A DNA stretch of 24,643 nt from assembly GCA_002417975.1 (NCBI GenBank), contig DIDE01000113.1, positions 1-24,643 on the forward strand, given 5' to 3'. The notes under the pieces are model-generated. The model saw nothing but the letters and a program-made list of their open reading frames with translations. It ran no database searches and was not told where the DNA came from. Made by a program: the position numbers and the translations under genes. How positions within the stretch are numbered: the stretch's first letter is position 1; each line of letters starts with the position of its first letter. Shown one piece after another: positions 1 through 8,334 of this stretch. This DNA is from Eggerthellaceae bacterium UBA5808. GTDB taxonomy: Bacteria > Actinomycetota > Coriobacteriia > Coriobacteriales > Eggerthellaceae.

Positions 1-1562
1 ATAAAGATTTGCTCGATGCAGCAGTAGCTGATGGTAGCATCAACGCATATGTGCTCAATGACTACGGCTACCTTACTTCGATTACTAAAGCTGACGGCAC
101 CGTTATCACTGCTGCTTCTGATTACACAACGTATTGGAGCAACTACGAAAACGGTTCCTACTATCAAGGATCCGATACGATCAAGACCGAGCAACTCGTC
201 AGCGGTACCACGTATCAAATTGCGTGGAATAGTTACCCAACAGCCGTTGCCCCTGATTGGAGCAAGGTACCTGCTGCTTCAGAAGGAACGGGGCATGCAG
301 GAACACCGAGTAGCACGACTGACAGCGGAAACAATCCAACAGGAGGATCGACAGACACCAACAAATCGAGCGGCACTACTCCAAATCCGGTCAACAGTAC
401 TGCAACGGACACGTTACTGAGCAACATCGCGACGTCATACGCTAATACCAACATGGAATGGGAATCTATGGATATGGCAGCAGCGGGATTTGAATCAAAC
501 GTCGATACATCGGCAGCTATCACTAATGCTATTAGCGCATATAATGATCCCGACGGTACTAATCTTCAGCGCAGTATCATCACGCTTACCGCACTTGGCA
601 TTGATGCCACTAAGGTGACGAGCAGCGGCGCCACGTATAACATGATCGACAAACTTGCCACAACATCCGAATCGCAAGACACGTTGATGGGCCGCGCATT
701 TACATTGCTCGCCTACGAATGCGGATCCTATGCGATACCCGCTGATGCACTCTACTCAAAAGACGAACTCATCGATCTAGTTGCCGCAGCACAATTAGCT
801 AATGGAGCATTTGTCGCCTCAAACGATGCAGATAGTACCGCAATGATGATCCCGGCATTAGCTCCCTACTACGATTCGAATGCCACCGCAAAAAGTACCG
901 TCGACAAAACACTTGCTGCTCTACAGACAATGCAGAAAAGTGACGGCGGATTCGCTTCCTCATACGATACTTCTGGAGCCTCCAATGCCGACTCGACAGC
1001 AATAGCCGTTGTCGCATTATGTGCAATGGGCATCGACCCCGCAGCACAATGGGTAACCACAACGGGTGCCACACCATTATCCGCATTATTGAGTTTTGCA
1101 AACACAGACAATACAGCATTCCTCTATAATGGCAAAGATAATAAATTCGCTACCGAACAGGGGTTCCGCGCTCTCATTGCCAATCGAGGTTTGACGCAAA
1201 CAGGCAAAGCTTACAATATTTATATTCAGGCTAAAAATGGCTTAGTAGACGTTGCTAAGCAGGACGGCGCAGCAAATACGACAACTGCAAAAAATACTGG
1301 CAGTAACGAGAGCACAGATACTGTTTCCACAGATCCTGCTGACCTGATGGTAGCTTCAACAAACGCAACATCAAGTCCACTTTCTACAACAGCAACCAAA
1401 ACATCCATGTCTACGGTTAAAAAATCTGCATCTGCAGCTACAGGTGACACAAACGCCTTTGCTCTTACGATAATCGCCTTATTGGTCATATCGCTAGGTG
1501 CTGTTGACTATGCTCGTCGCCAAAGGAAAGAAGCTATACGGCTGGAAGGGCTGAATAAATAA
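1..1562 (+). CDS. Surface protein: DUF4430-like end + alpha/alpha-toroid + C-terminal anchor (5' partial)
   Basis: The reading frame is open to the left edge, so the N-terminus and signal peptide lie outside; 519 residues are visible. Residues 1-80 look like the end of a DUF4430 (transcobalamin beta-domain-like) module, followed by a Ser/Thr/Gly/Asn-rich linker to about residue 130. Residues 150-410 have the helical repeats of the prenyltransferase/squalene-cyclase alpha/alpha toroid, for example LQTMQKSDGGFASSYD followed by ADSTAIAVVALCAMGID. A second S/T-rich linker leads to SAATGD, one hydrophobic segment (TNAFALTIIALLVISLGAV) and a basic tail, a sortase-like or simple membrane anchor lacking a full LPxTG. 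The stop overlaps the next start (TAATG). Human transcobalamin and intrinsic factor combine the same two folds, so with the ECF genes downstream I infer extracellular vitamin (cobalamin?) capture. The ligand is not shown by sequence. Confidence 0.8.
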   Translation, partial: KDLLDAAVADGSINAYVLNDYGYLTSITKADGTVITAASDYTTYWSNYENGSYYQGSDTIKTEQLVSGTTYQIAWNSYPTAVAPDWSKVPAASEGTGHAGTPSSTTDSGNNPTGGSTDTNKSSGTTPNPVNSTATDTLLSNIATSYANTNMEWESMDMAAAGFESNVDTSAAITNAISAYNDPDGTNLQRSIITLTALGIDATKVTSSGATYNMIDKLATTSESQDTLMGRAFTLLAYECGSYAIPADALYSKDELIDLVAAAQLANGAFVASNDADSTAMMIPALAPYYDSNATAKSTVDKTLAALQTMQKSDGGFASSYDTSGASNADSTAIAVVALCAMGIDPAAQWVTTTGATPLSALLSFANTDNTAFLYNGKDNKFATEQGFRALIANRGLTQTGKAYNIYIQAKNGLVDVAKQDGAANTTTAKNTGSNESTDTVSTDPADLMVASTNATSSPLSTTATKTSMSTVKKSASAATGDTNAFALTIIALLVISLGAVDYARRQRKEAIRLEGLNK

Positions 1563-2341
1563 TGGATAGGACTAGCCATACTAAGCAACTAAACAGCGAG
1601 TGTCGCACAATTGCAAAACGCTTCTATGCACTTACACTAGCAACCGTACTTATCGGGGGTGTCTGTTGCGGACTCACAGGTTGCTCACCATCGAGCAATG
1701 CGCTCGATACAACGGTCAACGCTTCCGAATCATCCGAGCCATCATCAGATGATGCCGCTACAACCGATGGCTCTCAGCAGGCCGATGCAACTACTGCAAG
1801 CAACTCAGCTTCCGTAGAATCCGCAAGCACCGCTGACGGAAACAAAGACGCATCCGCAAATGCTGCTTCGGCAAACACGAGCGGAGGCGCAGATGCCAAC
1901 AATAATGATGGCAATAACGAAGAAGTCATCACCACTACCACCTGGGAAGAGCCAGTAGCTAACGAATCAACTTCCGATGAATCGCCAAACGAAAGCGACT
2001 CCCCTGCAACAGTCTCAAACGATCAAAATTATGTTCAAATAGTCTGCACTGTTTCGTCTGATGCTGCAGACGGATCCGTAAGCGCGTCTATTTCAACTGC
2101 ATTGCCACAAGGTTCAACAGCGCTTGATGCACTTGCTGCAACCGGACTGCCCTACAATGCGCGCACGTCACAATATAGTACTTACGTCGCTGCAATCGGC
2201 GGACTTGCCGAAAAAGATTCACGCTATGGAAGTACCTGCGGATGGCTTTATGCGGTAAATGGCAGCACGCCAAGCTATTCAGCAAATACCTACGTACTCA
2301 ACGATGGCGACACTGTATCCTGGTACTTTACGCTACGGTAG
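1562..2341 (+). CDS. DUF4430-domain lipoprotein
   Basis: 259 residues. The start ATG overlaps the upstream TAA by one base and has GGAAGGG about 14 bases before it, so translation is probably coupled. A signal peptide ends in lipobox LTGC (Cys41), predicting lipid anchoring outside the membrane. Residues 42-155 are a low-complexity Ser/Asn/Asp/Glu/Thr spacer. Residues 156-259 form a complete DUF4430 domain, recognisable by GWLYAVNG and the closing DGDTVSWYFTLR. This is the fold of the transcobalamin beta-domain. It sits between a toroid surface protein and EcfT, so it probably presents ligand to the ECF transporter. The family assignment is firm; the ligand (cobalamin favoured) is inference. 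Confidence 0.85.
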   Translation: MDRTSHTKQLNSECRTIAKRFYALTLATVLIGGVCCGLTGCSPSSNALDTTVNASESSEPSSDDAATTDGSQQADATTASNSASVESASTADGNKDASANAASANTSGGADANNNDGNNEEVITTTTWEEPVANESTSDESPNESDSPATVSNDQNYVQIVCTVSSDAADGSVSASISTALPQGSTALDALAATGLPYNARTSQYSTYVAAIGGLAEKDSRYGSTCGWLYAVNGSTPSYSANTYVLNDGDTVSWYFTLR

Positions 2342-2346
2342 CCAAC

Positions 2347-3216
2347 GTGAATAATTCAGGAACAACCATCTTTGATTCCTGGCACCCTTTTGTGCCCTTA
2401 GCATTCTTTGCATCCGTTATTGTACTCAGCATGGCGGTGTTCCAGCCCGTATTCATCGCCATCTCTTTTATTGGCGCACTTGCTTCGAGCATCGCCATCA
2501 GAGGATGGAAGACAACCGTAAAAAGTCTTCGTTGGCAGCTGCCGTTGATTGTACTCATCGTGCTGTTCAACCCACTATTTTCATCGCTTGGTTCTACGGT
2601 ATTGTTCACCGTTGGCCCTTTTACGATGTATGCAGAAAGCCTGGTCTACGGAATCTGTATGGGAGTCATGCTGGTAAGCATGTTGCTCTGGTTTGTTACT
2701 GCGTCGTCAGTGCTTTCATCAAGCAAAGTCATGGCACTATTTGGTAAGCGCATACCTGTTCTTTCACTGATGATGTCAATGATTGCGCGACTTACTCCGT
2801 TATACGTACGGCGCGGACGAGAGATTTCTACAGTCGATAGTGCATGCACCGCATCCGGACGAAAGAAAGCATCCGTTGTTGCACAAGCAGCTAAGCGATC
2901 GACCGTATTAATGTCCTGGTCGATGGAGGACAGTCTCGAAACATCTGATGCAATGCGTGCACGTGGATTCGGCGCTTCGCATACACGCACTTCATACGCG
3001 CGCTATCGTTTTCGTTTACGTGATGGCATTGTATCGGTTGTCCTCCTCGTGCTTGTTGTCTGCTGCGCATTCTTAGCTTGGACGGCAGCTTCGCAATATA
3101 GGTTCTACCCGACAATGCCAATGCTACGTATATGGTGGGGTTATATTCCCTATATCGTACTCGTACTAATCCCAACATTTTTATCGATCAAAGAAGGTAT
3201 CCGATGGATGCGCTAA
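2347..3216 (+). CDS. ecfT: ECF transporter transmembrane component EcfT
   Basis: 289 residues from GTG at 2347, six bases after the preceding stop. The frame is open further upstream, but those codons overlap the DUF4430 gene and encode no sensible N-terminus. Hydrophobic segments occupy about residues 12-70 and 75-125, with a last helix pair near the C-terminus. Between them is the cytosolic coupling region: PLYVRRGREI, then TSDAMRARGFGA, whose A-R-G pattern matches the Ala-Arg-Gly coupling motif by which EcfT grips the ATPases. EcfT is the scaffold joining the ATPase pair to the substrate-binding S component. It overlaps the ATPase gene by 13 bases. Confidence 0.9.
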   Translation: MNNSGTTIFDSWHPFVPLAFFASVIVLSMAVFQPVFIAISFIGALASSIAIRGWKTTVKSLRWQLPLIVLIVLFNPLFSSLGSTVLFTVGPFTMYAESLVYGICMGVMLVSMLLWFVTASSVLSSSKVMALFGKRIPVLSLMMSMIARLTPLYVRRGREISTVDSACTASGRKKASVVAQAAKRSTVLMSWSMEDSLETSDAMRARGFGASHTRTSYARYRFRLRDGIVSVVLLVLVVCCAFLAWTAASQYRFYPTMPMLRIWWGYIPYIVLVLIPTFLSIKEGIRWMR

Positions 3217-4778
3217 CATTCGATAACTTTGGATTTACCTATCCCAAGATGCCTCATTCTGTGCTCGATCATATCGGTTGGCACATTCCAGAGGGTTCGT
3301 TCGCTCTGCTCGGCGGTGCTACGGGCATTGGCAAAACGACGCTGCTGCGCTGTGCTCATCCTATACTGGCTCCTTCGGGCACAATGGCGGGACACATTAA
3401 GGTCTTTGGAGAAGATATCGCTTCACCTGATCAGAAGTGGGATGCTCATCGGTGTGCTCAGACAATCGCTTACGTTTCGCAGAGTCCTGAAACTCAAATT
3501 GTCTGCGATACCGTTTGGCATGAACTTGCGTTTGGACTGGAAAACCTTGGCATACCGCAGGAAGCAATTCGCCGCCGCGTAGCCGAAATCGCCCATTTTT
3601 TTGGGATTGAATCCTGGTTTCACCGCACAACTGATGAACTATCTGGAGGACAAAAACAGCTGTTAAATTTGGCAAGTGTGCTCGTCATGCAACCACGCAT
3701 ACTTGTACTTGATGAGCCAACTGCACAGCTTGATCCCGTTGCATCTAAGAATTTTCTTCATGCCCTGTTTCGTATTAATCGCGAGCTAGGCATCGTCGTT
3801 GTGGTGGCAACGCATGAGCCTTATGAGATGCGTGCGTATGCGACCGATGAATATGTATTGCAACCAAGCGGCATTGAACGCGTTGAAATTCATAGACAAG
3901 TCGACAGTCAATTCGCCCCAGTAGCCTATGCATCCACTAACCCGCATGTACATCCTTTAACGGGACATTCGACCGCTCATCCAGATGCGTCTTCATTCTC
4001 GACTGACCGTTCTAATCTAACCGAGGAACATGCCGATAGCTCAGCTAGCGCTTCGCCCCTATCAGCAACATCCTCTAGCAAAACCAACACTCTTAGCTGC
4101 AAGAATGTCTGGTTCCGCTACGATCGCTCGCTCCCATGGGTACTCAAAGGATTCGATCTATCGATCGAGCAAGGGACATGTCACGCCATTGTTGGTGGAA
4201 ACGGCTGCGGAAAATCAACCCTGCTGCAACTTTTTGCCGGCACACTTAAATCTGAGCGCGGCCACGTTTGCAATGCCGCCCATGATTGCCAAGCGTTTTT
4301 GCCGCAAAATCCCAAAACACTGTTTTTAAGCGACACCGTATCCGAAGAACTTCACGCATGGCAAAAAGATGCTGGGTATAGCGATGATGATGTTGAACAA
4401 TGGATGCAACGCCTTGCTATACAAGACATTAAAGACCAGCACCCCTATGACACATCAGGTGGTCAACAGCAAAAAATTGCACTGGCAAAACTTCTACTAA
4501 CGCAACCATCGTTGCTTCTGCTTGATGAGCCAACAAAGGGTCTTGATGCTCCTACGCGACGTCAACTTGCTCAGGTGCTCACCACCTGCCGTAACAATGG
4601 CATGACCATCGTCCTTGCAACGCATGATCTGGCTTTTGCCGAATTGATTGCAACGCAGGTAACGATGGTATTCGATGGCGAGGCAACCGCAACCGAACCA
4701 CCCGCTACTTTTTTTGCAGACAGCATATTCTTCCGACCAAGTGCTGCGGAGCGGGAGGCACTCAATGGCTGCAAGTAA
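3204..4778 (+). CDS. ECF transporter fused double ATPase (EcfA-EcfA')
   Basis: 524 residues from ATG at 3204, preceded by AAGAAGG. It contains two complete ABC ATPase domains in one chain. Domain 1 (residues 1-235) has Walker A GGATGIGKTT (Lys44), Q-loop VSQSPETQ, signature ELSGGQKQ, Walker B ILVLDEPTAQLD and a switch His in VVATHEP. A Ser/Thr/His-rich linker of about 60 residues follows. Domain 2 (about 300-524) has GGNGCGKSTL, LPQNPKT, TSGGQQQK, LLLLDEPTKGLD and a switch His in LATHDL. It powers import together with EcfT and the S component. In many bacteria these are two genes (ecfA1, ecfA2); here they are fused. It overlaps ecfT by 13 bases and the S component by 14. Confidence 0.95.
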   Translation: MDALTFDNFGFTYPKMPHSVLDHIGWHIPEGSFALLGGATGIGKTTLLRCAHPILAPSGTMAGHIKVFGEDIASPDQKWDAHRCAQTIAYVSQSPETQIVCDTVWHELAFGLENLGIPQEAIRRRVAEIAHFFGIESWFHRTTDELSGGQKQLLNLASVLVMQPRILVLDEPTAQLDPVASKNFLHALFRINRELGIVVVVATHEPYEMRAYATDEYVLQPSGIERVEIHRQVDSQFAPVAYASTNPHVHPLTGHSTAHPDASSFSTDRSNLTEEHADSSASASPLSATSSSKTNTLSCKNVWFRYDRSLPWVLKGFDLSIEQGTCHAIVGGNGCGKSTLLQLFAGTLKSERGHVCNAAHDCQAFLPQNPKTLFLSDTVSEELHAWQKDAGYSDDDVEQWMQRLAIQDIKDQHPYDTSGGQQQKIALAKLLLTQPSLLLLDEPTKGLDAPTRRQLAQVLTTCRNNGMTIVLATHDLAFAELIATQVTMVFDGEATATEPPATFFADSIFFRPSAAEREALNGCK

Positions 4779-5478
4779 CACCACAGCAAAGAGTTGGGCG
4801 CGCATATTATGCAAACTCGAAGTGCCGTTGCTTATTGTTGTACCTTTGACCCTTGCGCTTTGCGTCTATTTCAACGTAGCACAAGCAGCACTTTTGTCCC
4901 TTGTAGTTGTAATTGCAGCACTTGTTGTATGCGCTGCTGGTTTTGAGACCTCACGACCTGCGCTTCGACAAATTATGCCTATCGTTGTCCTTGCTGCGCT
5001 CGCCATTGCGGGACGTTTATTATTTGCTGCTATCCCCGACGTGCAACCCGTAACAGCAATTTGCATTATTGCAGGCATCGTATTTGGCAGACGAAGCGGG
5101 TTCATGGTCGGCGCGCTTGCAGCACTCGTCTCGAATATGTTCTTGGGACAAGGACCATGGACTCCCTGGCAAATGTACGCATGGGGTCTGGCCGGATATC
5201 TCGGCGGCGTCTTGTACCAATACGGAGCGTTCAAACGATCGTGGACAATCTATGTCTGGGGTTTTGTACTCTCGTTCCTCTATGGATTCATCCTCGACTC
5301 ATTTTATGTCGTCGGTTATGTGAACCCTCTGACCTGGCAAGGTGCACTCGCTGCTTATGGCGCAGGTGCAGCTTTTAATATAGGTCATGCGATTTCGACA
5401 TCGCTATTTCTTGCGCTTATCTATGCACCTTGGAAACGCAAGCTCGAACGTATCCGTCGGAAATACGGGGAATACTAG
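4765..5478 (+). CDS. ECF transporter substrate-binding S component (CbrT-like?)
   Basis: 237 residues from ATG at 4765, with GGGAGG seven bases upstream and inside the end of the ATPase gene. The protein is nearly all membrane, with about six hydrophobic segments. The central GRLLFAAIPDVQPVTAI region, then GIVFGRRSGFMVGALAA and GQGPWTPWQM, is characteristic of ECF S components with early Gly/Arg and loop Trp/Pro residues. The C-terminus is basic (WKRKLERIRRKYGEY). S components bind the vitamin and toppled-deliver it through EcfT. The substrate cannot be read directly; the toroid and DUF4430 neighbours favour cobalamin (CbrT-type) over other vitamins. It is the last gene of the operon. Confidence 0.85.
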   Translation: MAASNTTAKSWARILCKLEVPLLIVVPLTLALCVYFNVAQAALLSLVVVIAALVVCAAGFETSRPALRQIMPIVVLAALAIAGRLLFAAIPDVQPVTAICIIAGIVFGRRSGFMVGALAALVSNMFLGQGPWTPWQMYAWGLAGYLGGVLYQYGAFKRSWTIYVWGFVLSFLYGFILDSFYVVGYVNPLTWQGALAAYGAGAAFNIGHAISTSLFLALIYAPWKRKLERIRRKYGEY

Positions 5479-5675
5479 CGGATAGCGTTTTTGTTAGTCG
5501 AGACGGTACAGCCATACGAATAAGAAACAAACGAGAATCCGCATCCACAATCGTACAACTAGTAAGAACCTTTAGCGCGCGCTTACTCCCCAGGCCCATC
5601 AGCATAATTTATGTTGTCAAGTTCACTAATACTGTCAGCGCCATCAAACTCACCAGTGCTATCAGCACTATTAAA
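5479..5675. other. Convergent intergenic region with weak hairpins
   Basis: This lies between the S component (plus) and pstB (minus). Two short stem-loops are visible: AGTAAG/CTTACT at 5561-5587 enclosing a GC-only AGCGCGCGCT, and AGTGCT-ATC-AGCACT at 5655-5669. Neither is followed by a clear T-run, so a terminator function is only possible. On the minus strand the pstB frame stays open for 30 acidic codons after its stop (see findings). No separate gene is supported. Confidence 0.4.
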
Positions 5676-6449
5676 TTACACAGCACTACCAATGTCATCA
5701 ATAAACTCAGCCGTGCGCGGGTCTCGCGGTTGTGTGAACATCTGCTGTGCGCTCCCTTGCTCAACAATGGATCCGTCCGAAAGATAGATCACCTTATCCG
5801 CCAACCGTCGAGCTTGTCCAATATTGTGGGTAACCAGCACGATAGTCGTTGTTTTACTCAACGACTTTAATGTCCGCTCAATTGCATGCGTGCTTTTACT
5901 ATCAAGTGCGGAGCAGGGCTCATCAAGCATAAGAACATCGGGATTAACCGTAAGTGCACGCGCAATGCATAAACGTTGCTGTTGCCCACCCGATAGTGCG
6001 CAAGCCGATTCTTTGAGCCTATCGTATACTTCATCGTAGAGTCCAACGATGCGCAACTTTTCCTCGATGATCGAGCACTGTTGCTGTTTATCATGCATTC
6101 CGTGGTATGCAAGGGCATACGTCATATTGCGATAGATCGAAAACGGGAACGGTGCGGGAGTCTGAAAAACGAGTCCGATTTTAGTATGGACTTCCTCTTT
6201 GCTCATCTTTTTAGTGTCATCGCCAAAAAGAGTAACGGTTCCGTCCCAACGTGTATCTTCTTCGTCTTCGATCGTTCGGTTGATTGTTTTGAGCAGCGTC
6301 GATTTACCGCATCCTGATGGTCCGATAATGACGGTAATCGCATGCGCGGGAGCTTCAAACGAAAGATGATGCAGTGCCGTTTGCTGATGATAGTATGTCG
6401 AGAGATCATCGATATTCAGCGCTGCCGGATGTATTAGCTGTTGTTCCAT
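5676..6449 (-). CDS. pstB: Phosphate ABC transporter ATPase PstB
   Basis: 257 residues, the usual PstB length. The ATG at 6449 is chosen because it lies in the overlap with the end of pstA (16 bases) and gives a normal N-terminus, MEQQLIHPAALNIDDLSTYY; the longer frame upstream is just a shadow of pstA. Walker A GPSGCGKST (Lys49) is followed by TINR, typical of PstB, then Q-loop FQTPAPFPFSIYRNMTYA, signature LSGGQQQR, Walker B DVLMLDEPCSALD and switch His in LVTHN. It hydrolyses ATP to drive phosphate import through PstC/PstA. It is the last gene in the cluster; the usual phoU is not present downstream. Confidence 0.96.
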   Translation of the reverse strand: MEQQLIHPAALNIDDLSTYYHQQTALHHLSFEAPAHAITVIIGPSGCGKSTLLKTINRTIEDEEDTRWDGTVTLFGDDTKKMSKEEVHTKIGLVFQTPAPFPFSIYRNMTYALAYHGMHDKQQQCSIIEEKLRIVGLYDEVYDRLKESACALSGGQQQRLCIARALTVNPDVLMLDEPCSALDSKSTHAIERTLKSLSKTTTIVLVTHNIGQARRLADKVIYLSDGSIVEQGSAQQMFTQPRDPRTAEFIDDIGSAV

Positions 6450-7432
6450 TGTTTCTTTCTCCGATAAGCAACATATGCAACGAGCGCATTCCCTATAAGA
6501 ATAATGATCATGAGCACAAACGCCGTTCCGTATGCCTGTGTCATAGAATCGCCCTGTGCGACTAAAAGATACAAGTGCAGCGGAAGAGCCATCACTGGAT
6601 CGGTAAGACTTTGCGGCGCAGGAGCAAACGCAACTCCGCCGGTAAACATAAGCGGCGCCGTTGCACCCATTGCGTAGCATCCGCCAAGAACAAATGCGGC
6701 AACTATATCGCCTATGCTGCAAGGAATACAAATCGTTCGAAGCACATACAGACGCGAACAACCTAGAGCATATGACGACGCAATAAGATTATGCGGAATT
6801 TCTTGGAATGCCTTCTCAATCCTGATCTCGATAAAAGGAAAGATCATTAGGGCAAGAGCGCTACCCGCGGCAAATACGCTACGGCCAATGCCAAGACCCT
6901 GGACAATAAAGCTATACGAAAACAATCCGAAGATAATCGATGGCGTACCAGCAAGTCCATTAAGCAGCACATGCAAGCATGATGCAATGCGATCATGTCG
7001 GCAATAAAACGTAAGATAGAGCGCACATACGAGCGCAGGAATGCCACCAAGAACAAGCGCGCATCCTGTAAGCCACAAACTTCCGATAATGGCCGGCGCA
7101 ATACCGCCTTCGGATCCGAGTTCATCCCCTCCCGGCGTCTGCGTAATGAAGTCCCAGGATATACATGACGCTCCTTGACTCAAGATGATCGCGAACAACG
7201 CAACAATGATTGCGACAACAATAATGATTCCTGCATACGCCCACAAGCGTACGATTTGACCGCTAATATGGCACGGAGTACTGGTATGTCGTTGATTGCC
7301 GCTATGCTGCGATTGAGCGTTAGTTTGCTGTGGTTGCATGCCAAACTGTTGTAGGTGGTCGCTAGTTTTTCGTGGCGCAGCATTAGCATGCTGCGTTTGG
7401 CTACTGATATGTTGTAATTGATTGTCTGCCAT
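6434..7432 (-). CDS. pstA: Phosphate ABC transporter permease PstA
   Basis: 332 residues. The start ATG overlaps the pstC stop in TAATG. The first ~58 residues are an unusual polar tail rich in Gln, His, Ser and Asn before the first membrane helix (VRLWAYAGIIIVVAIIVALF). Then come the normal permease features: a periplasmic GGDELGSEGGIAPAIIGSLW segment and a permease loop with EIRIEKAFQEIPHNLIASSYALGCSR, the EAA-type contact with PstB. It forms the inner-membrane channel with PstC. Most PstA proteins are near 290 residues, so the extension accounts for the extra length. Confidence 0.95.
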   Translation of the reverse strand: MADNQLQHISSQTQHANAAPRKTSDHLQQFGMQPQQTNAQSQHSGNQRHTSTPCHISGQIVRLWAYAGIIIVVAIIVALFAIILSQGASCISWDFITQTPGGDELGSEGGIAPAIIGSLWLTGCALVLGGIPALVCALYLTFYCRHDRIASCLHVLLNGLAGTPSIIFGLFSYSFIVQGLGIGRSVFAAGSALALMIFPFIEIRIEKAFQEIPHNLIASSYALGCSRLYVLRTICIPCSIGDIVAAFVLGGCYAMGATAPLMFTGGVAFAPAPQSLTDPVMALPLHLYLLVAQGDSMTQAYGTAFVLMIIILIGNALVAYVAYRRKKQWNNS

Positions 7433-8328
7433 TACTTTTGCATCTTTTTTAATAGGCGCGACATCGCAATATCGATGACAAAAATGAGCACCATCAAAAT
7501 AAAGCCCGCTGCAAAAAGCGCATGATATTGCATACTGCCACGAACAGCACCGCCCATTTCGAGCGCAATAAGCGAAGCAATTGATTCGCCTTTTCCTAAA
7601 AGTGTCGGGGCTACGTTGGCATTGCCAATGATCATAAGCACGGCCATCGTCTCGCCCATTGCACGGCCAAATGCCATGACGATGCTTGGAATAAAAAACT
7701 TGAGCGACAGCGGCAAAATACTATGGGCAACGGCATACCAACGATCAACGCCAAGCGCCTGGCTTGCTGGCAAACACTGCTTTTTAACTTTTACGATACT
7801 TTCGCTCATGGACGTTACCAAAAACGGAAGAATCATAACCGCAAGGACGAGCGATGCCGCCAAAACGCACCCGCTTTGCGCGATCCCCTTGTTAATGAAA
7901 AACGTGACAACCACGACAAGACCAATGAATCCAAAGATAACCGACGGGACGCCAGCAAGCATATCGATAAAGGGGTAGATCATTTGCCTAAGTCGCGTCG
8001 AAGCTGAGCACGAAAGAAAGAGCGCAGCTCCAATTGCGATCAGAAGTGCAAACGCAACCGCAAGTCCCGAGGTCATCAGCGTTGCACCTATAAAGTTGGC
8101 TATGCCGTACGATGTCCCATTGCCAAAATCTATGGGCATCCACTTGGTGCCACCCAAAAAATCGCTCAATGAAACAGCTTGGAAAAAGGGAAACGCTTCG
8201 TAGGCAATATAGACAAACACCAGTAGCACTATCACGCATGATGCTGCGACAATAAGACGAATAGCCAGTGAGCATACGGTATCCGCATGCTCACTTAGAC
8301 GTTTTCGATGTTGTGCGTTCAATGCCAT
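7432..8328 (-). CDS. pstC: Phosphate ABC transporter permease PstC
   Basis: 298 residues, normal for PstC. A short basic N-terminus precedes the first helix (AIRLIVAASCVIVLLVFVYIAY). The segment LGGTKWMPIDFGNGTSYGI is the family's periplasmic W-x-P motif, and YPFIDMLAGVPSVIFGFIGL is highly characteristic. The cytosolic coupling loop is SESIVKVKKQCLPASQALGV, followed by GRAMGETMAVLMIIGN. It starts seven bases after the end of pstS and overlaps pstA by one base, so pstSCAB is one transcription unit. Confidence 0.96.
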   Translation of the reverse strand: MALNAQHRKRLSEHADTVCSLAIRLIVAASCVIVLLVFVYIAYEAFPFFQAVSLSDFLGGTKWMPIDFGNGTSYGIANFIGATLMTSGLAVAFALLIAIGAALFLSCSASTRLRQMIYPFIDMLAGVPSVIFGFIGLVVVVTFFINKGIAQSGCVLAASLVLAVMILPFLVTSMSESIVKVKKQCLPASQALGVDRWYAVAHSILPLSLKFFIPSIVMAFGRAMGETMAVLMIIGNANVAPTLLGKGESIASLIALEMGGAVRGSMQYHALFAAGFILMVLIFVIDIAMSRLLKKMQK

Positions 8329-8334
8329 GAATGC

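Noticed and set aside
5430..5870. 146-codon plus-strand frame running from the S component into pstB
   Set aside because: It overlaps two well-supported genes on either side, has no ribosome site, and its repetitive Ser/Thr/Lys/Ile composition follows from the loosely repeated DNA at the pstB 3' end.
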